This document shows, one piece after another, positions 63,251-64,000 of a DNA stretch of 64,000 nucleotides. The position numbers and the translations under genes are program-made. Origin of the DNA: Terriglobia bacterium. GTDB taxonomy: Bacteria; Acidobacteriota; Terriglobia; Bryobacterales; Bryobacteraceae. Positions within the stretch are counted from its first letter, which is position 1; every line of letters begins with the position of its first letter. Below the pieces are notes generated by a model. The model ran no database searches and was not told where the DNA came from. It saw nothing but the letters and a program-made list of their open reading frames with translations. The stretch covers positions 186,001 through 250,000 of the forward strand of contig JAIQFS010000008.1 of the NCBI GenBank assembly GCA_020073145.1, in the 5' to 3' direction.

Positions 63251-63673
63251 ATGTATCAATCAAAACCCCCGGAGAGTCGCTACCAGTCGCGGACCCGCAC
63301 GAACGTGATACGGCTGTTCCGCTGGTGTGGCGGGTGGGGGGTGGCCACGGCGCTGATGGCATTCGGGCCGAGATTTCTTTGGAATAGGGCCCTGGTGTTC
63401 ACGCTGCTGGCGGTCGGTCTAGACGTTGCCGTGGGCGTCGGCATGATCCTGGCCAACAAGAAGTACGTCGCGGAACTGGATGAGCTCCAGCGGAAGGTTC
63501 AATTAAACTCCACGGGAATCACGTTGGGAGTCGGCCTGATCGCCGGCGTACCGCTTTCGGTGCTGGACGCCTACCACGTGATTCCCTTCCATGCGGACAT
63601 CGCGTACCTGCTGATTCTCATGAGTCTGACGTTTGCGGCGTCCAACCTGTACGGCACGCGGCGGTACCGATGA
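63251..63673 (+). CDS. Small multi-pass membrane protein, tandem copy 1
   Basis: 140 residues. A short basic N-terminus (YQSKPPESRYQSRTRTNVIR) and about four membrane helices: GVATALMAFGPRFL, ALVFTLLAVGLDVAVGVGMIL, GITLGVGLIAGVPLSVL, and IAYLLILMSLTFAAS. Family not recognised. Preceded by a GGAG site and a consensus promoter. The next gene starts in its stop codon and encodes a close paralogue. Confidence 0.75.
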   Translation: MYQSKPPESRYQSRTRTNVIRLFRWCGGWGVATALMAFGPRFLWNRALVFTLLAVGLDVAVGVGMILANKKYVAELDELQRKVQLNSTGITLGVGLIAGVPLSVLDAYHVIPFHADIAYLLILMSLTFAASNLYGTRRYR

Positions 63674-64000
63674 AGAATCAACTGAAACCACCGGAGAATG
63701 GCTATCAGTCGCGGATGCGCACGAGCACTAAACGGCTTTGCCGGTGGCACGGCTGGTGGGCGGCCGCCACGCTGCTGATGGCATTCGGGCCTGGATTTCT
63801 TTGGCATCGGGCCCTGGTGCCCACGCTGGTGGCGGTCGGTCTGGACGTCGCCATGGGCGTTGGGATGATCCTGGCCACCAAGAAGTACGTCGAGGAACTG
63901 GATGAGCTCCAGAGGAGAATCTTTCTGAATGCCCTGGGGATCGCGGTGGGAGTCGGCTTGATCGTCGGCGTCCCCTGGACGGTGATGGACGCATACCACG
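63670..64000 (+). CDS. Small multi-pass membrane protein, tandem copy 2 (cut by window end)
   Basis: ATG overlaps the TGA of copy 1 (ATGA). The visible 110 residues align throughout with copy 1: LKPPENGYQSRMRTSTKRL, LLMAFGPGFLWHRALVPTL, KKYVEELDELQRR, VGVGLIVGVPWTVMDAYH. A recent tandem duplication is inferred. The C-terminus is outside the window. Confidence 0.75.
   Translation, partial: MKNQLKPPENGYQSRMRTSTKRLCRWHGWWAAATLLMAFGPGFLWHRALVPTLVAVGLDVAMGVGMILATKKYVEELDELQRRIFLNALGIAVGVGLIVGVPWTVMDAYH

Noticed and set aside
1-64000. CRISPR arrays, tRNA or rRNA genes, prophage or defence islands
   Set aside because: No spaced direct repeats, no cloverleaf-like sequence, no phage structural or restriction/CRISPR genes were noticed on either strand; small RNAs could still be missed by eye.

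Overview
The window looks like chromosomal DNA of an acidobacterium, most likely of the Solibacter/Bryobacter group. Evidence: high GC throughout; a PadR regulator directly upstream of a long MacB/FtsX permease of the acidobacterial duplicated orphan permease (ADOP) type; secreted Ig-like-repeat and DUF6152 proteins; a protein with the 'NRRNSQKSTGP...EGKA' N-terminus common in that group; and many small secreted or membrane proteins without known function. The taxon is an inference from gene content; no rRNA, tRNA, CRISPR array, prophage or intact transposon was seen.

Layout. 1-3.2 kb: end of an epimerase gene, then DUF1385, prfA and prmC. 3.1-13.4 kb: a monoheme secreted cytochrome, a PadR regulator with a palindromic operator, and a DNA repair and replication stretch (dinB, NUDIX, polX, priA, lexA) with a degenerate GGDEF protein. 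13.5-18.6 kb: a tightly overlapping set nfeD, slipin, SPOR protein, lipA, lnt, all membrane or envelope quality or cofactor functions. 18.6-24.1 kb: a lone ABC ATPase, three secreted proteins in one operon (one DUF6152 and two paralogues), and a MetE-like plus MmgE/PrpD pair. 24.4-27.4 kb: an Ig-like/FN3 secreted protein, a sugar-nucleotide epimerase and a membrane protein. 27.5-32.0 kb: a 2-oxo-acid dehydrogenase operon (E1 alpha, E1 beta, an M24-fold protein with an altered metal site, E2). 32.3-37.7 kb: secreted proteins and an M20 peptidase. 37.8-46.5 kb: export functions (DHA2-type MFS pump; MacA/MacB ATPase/MacB permease; PadR-ADOP pair). 47.2-51.8 kb: NAD-type isocitrate dehydrogenase, pcm, DUF2103, an ATP-grasp enzyme, an iron-trafficking protein. 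53.4-62.9 kb: VOC protein, diheme cytochrome, a secreted glycosidase-like protein with a dockerin, zinc-ribbon/TM proteins, bactofilin, a kinase-like protein and an esterase. The right edge holds two tandem membrane-protein paralogues, the second cut by the window end.

Two regions are visibly decayed. 46.5-47.1 kb holds a multiply frameshifted gene resembling DUF6624 proteins. 51.8-53.4 kb holds a REP-type transposase fragment fused to a gutted TolB/TPR gene, next to a PAS gene with one frameshift.

I did not find a clear defence island or a complete novel system. The items most worth following up are the M24 protein with an Asp-to-Cys metal-site change inside the dehydrogenase operon, the long perfect palindrome spanning the start codon of the ADOP-linked padR gene, the dockerin on a non-cellulosomal secreted protein, and the two decayed loci.
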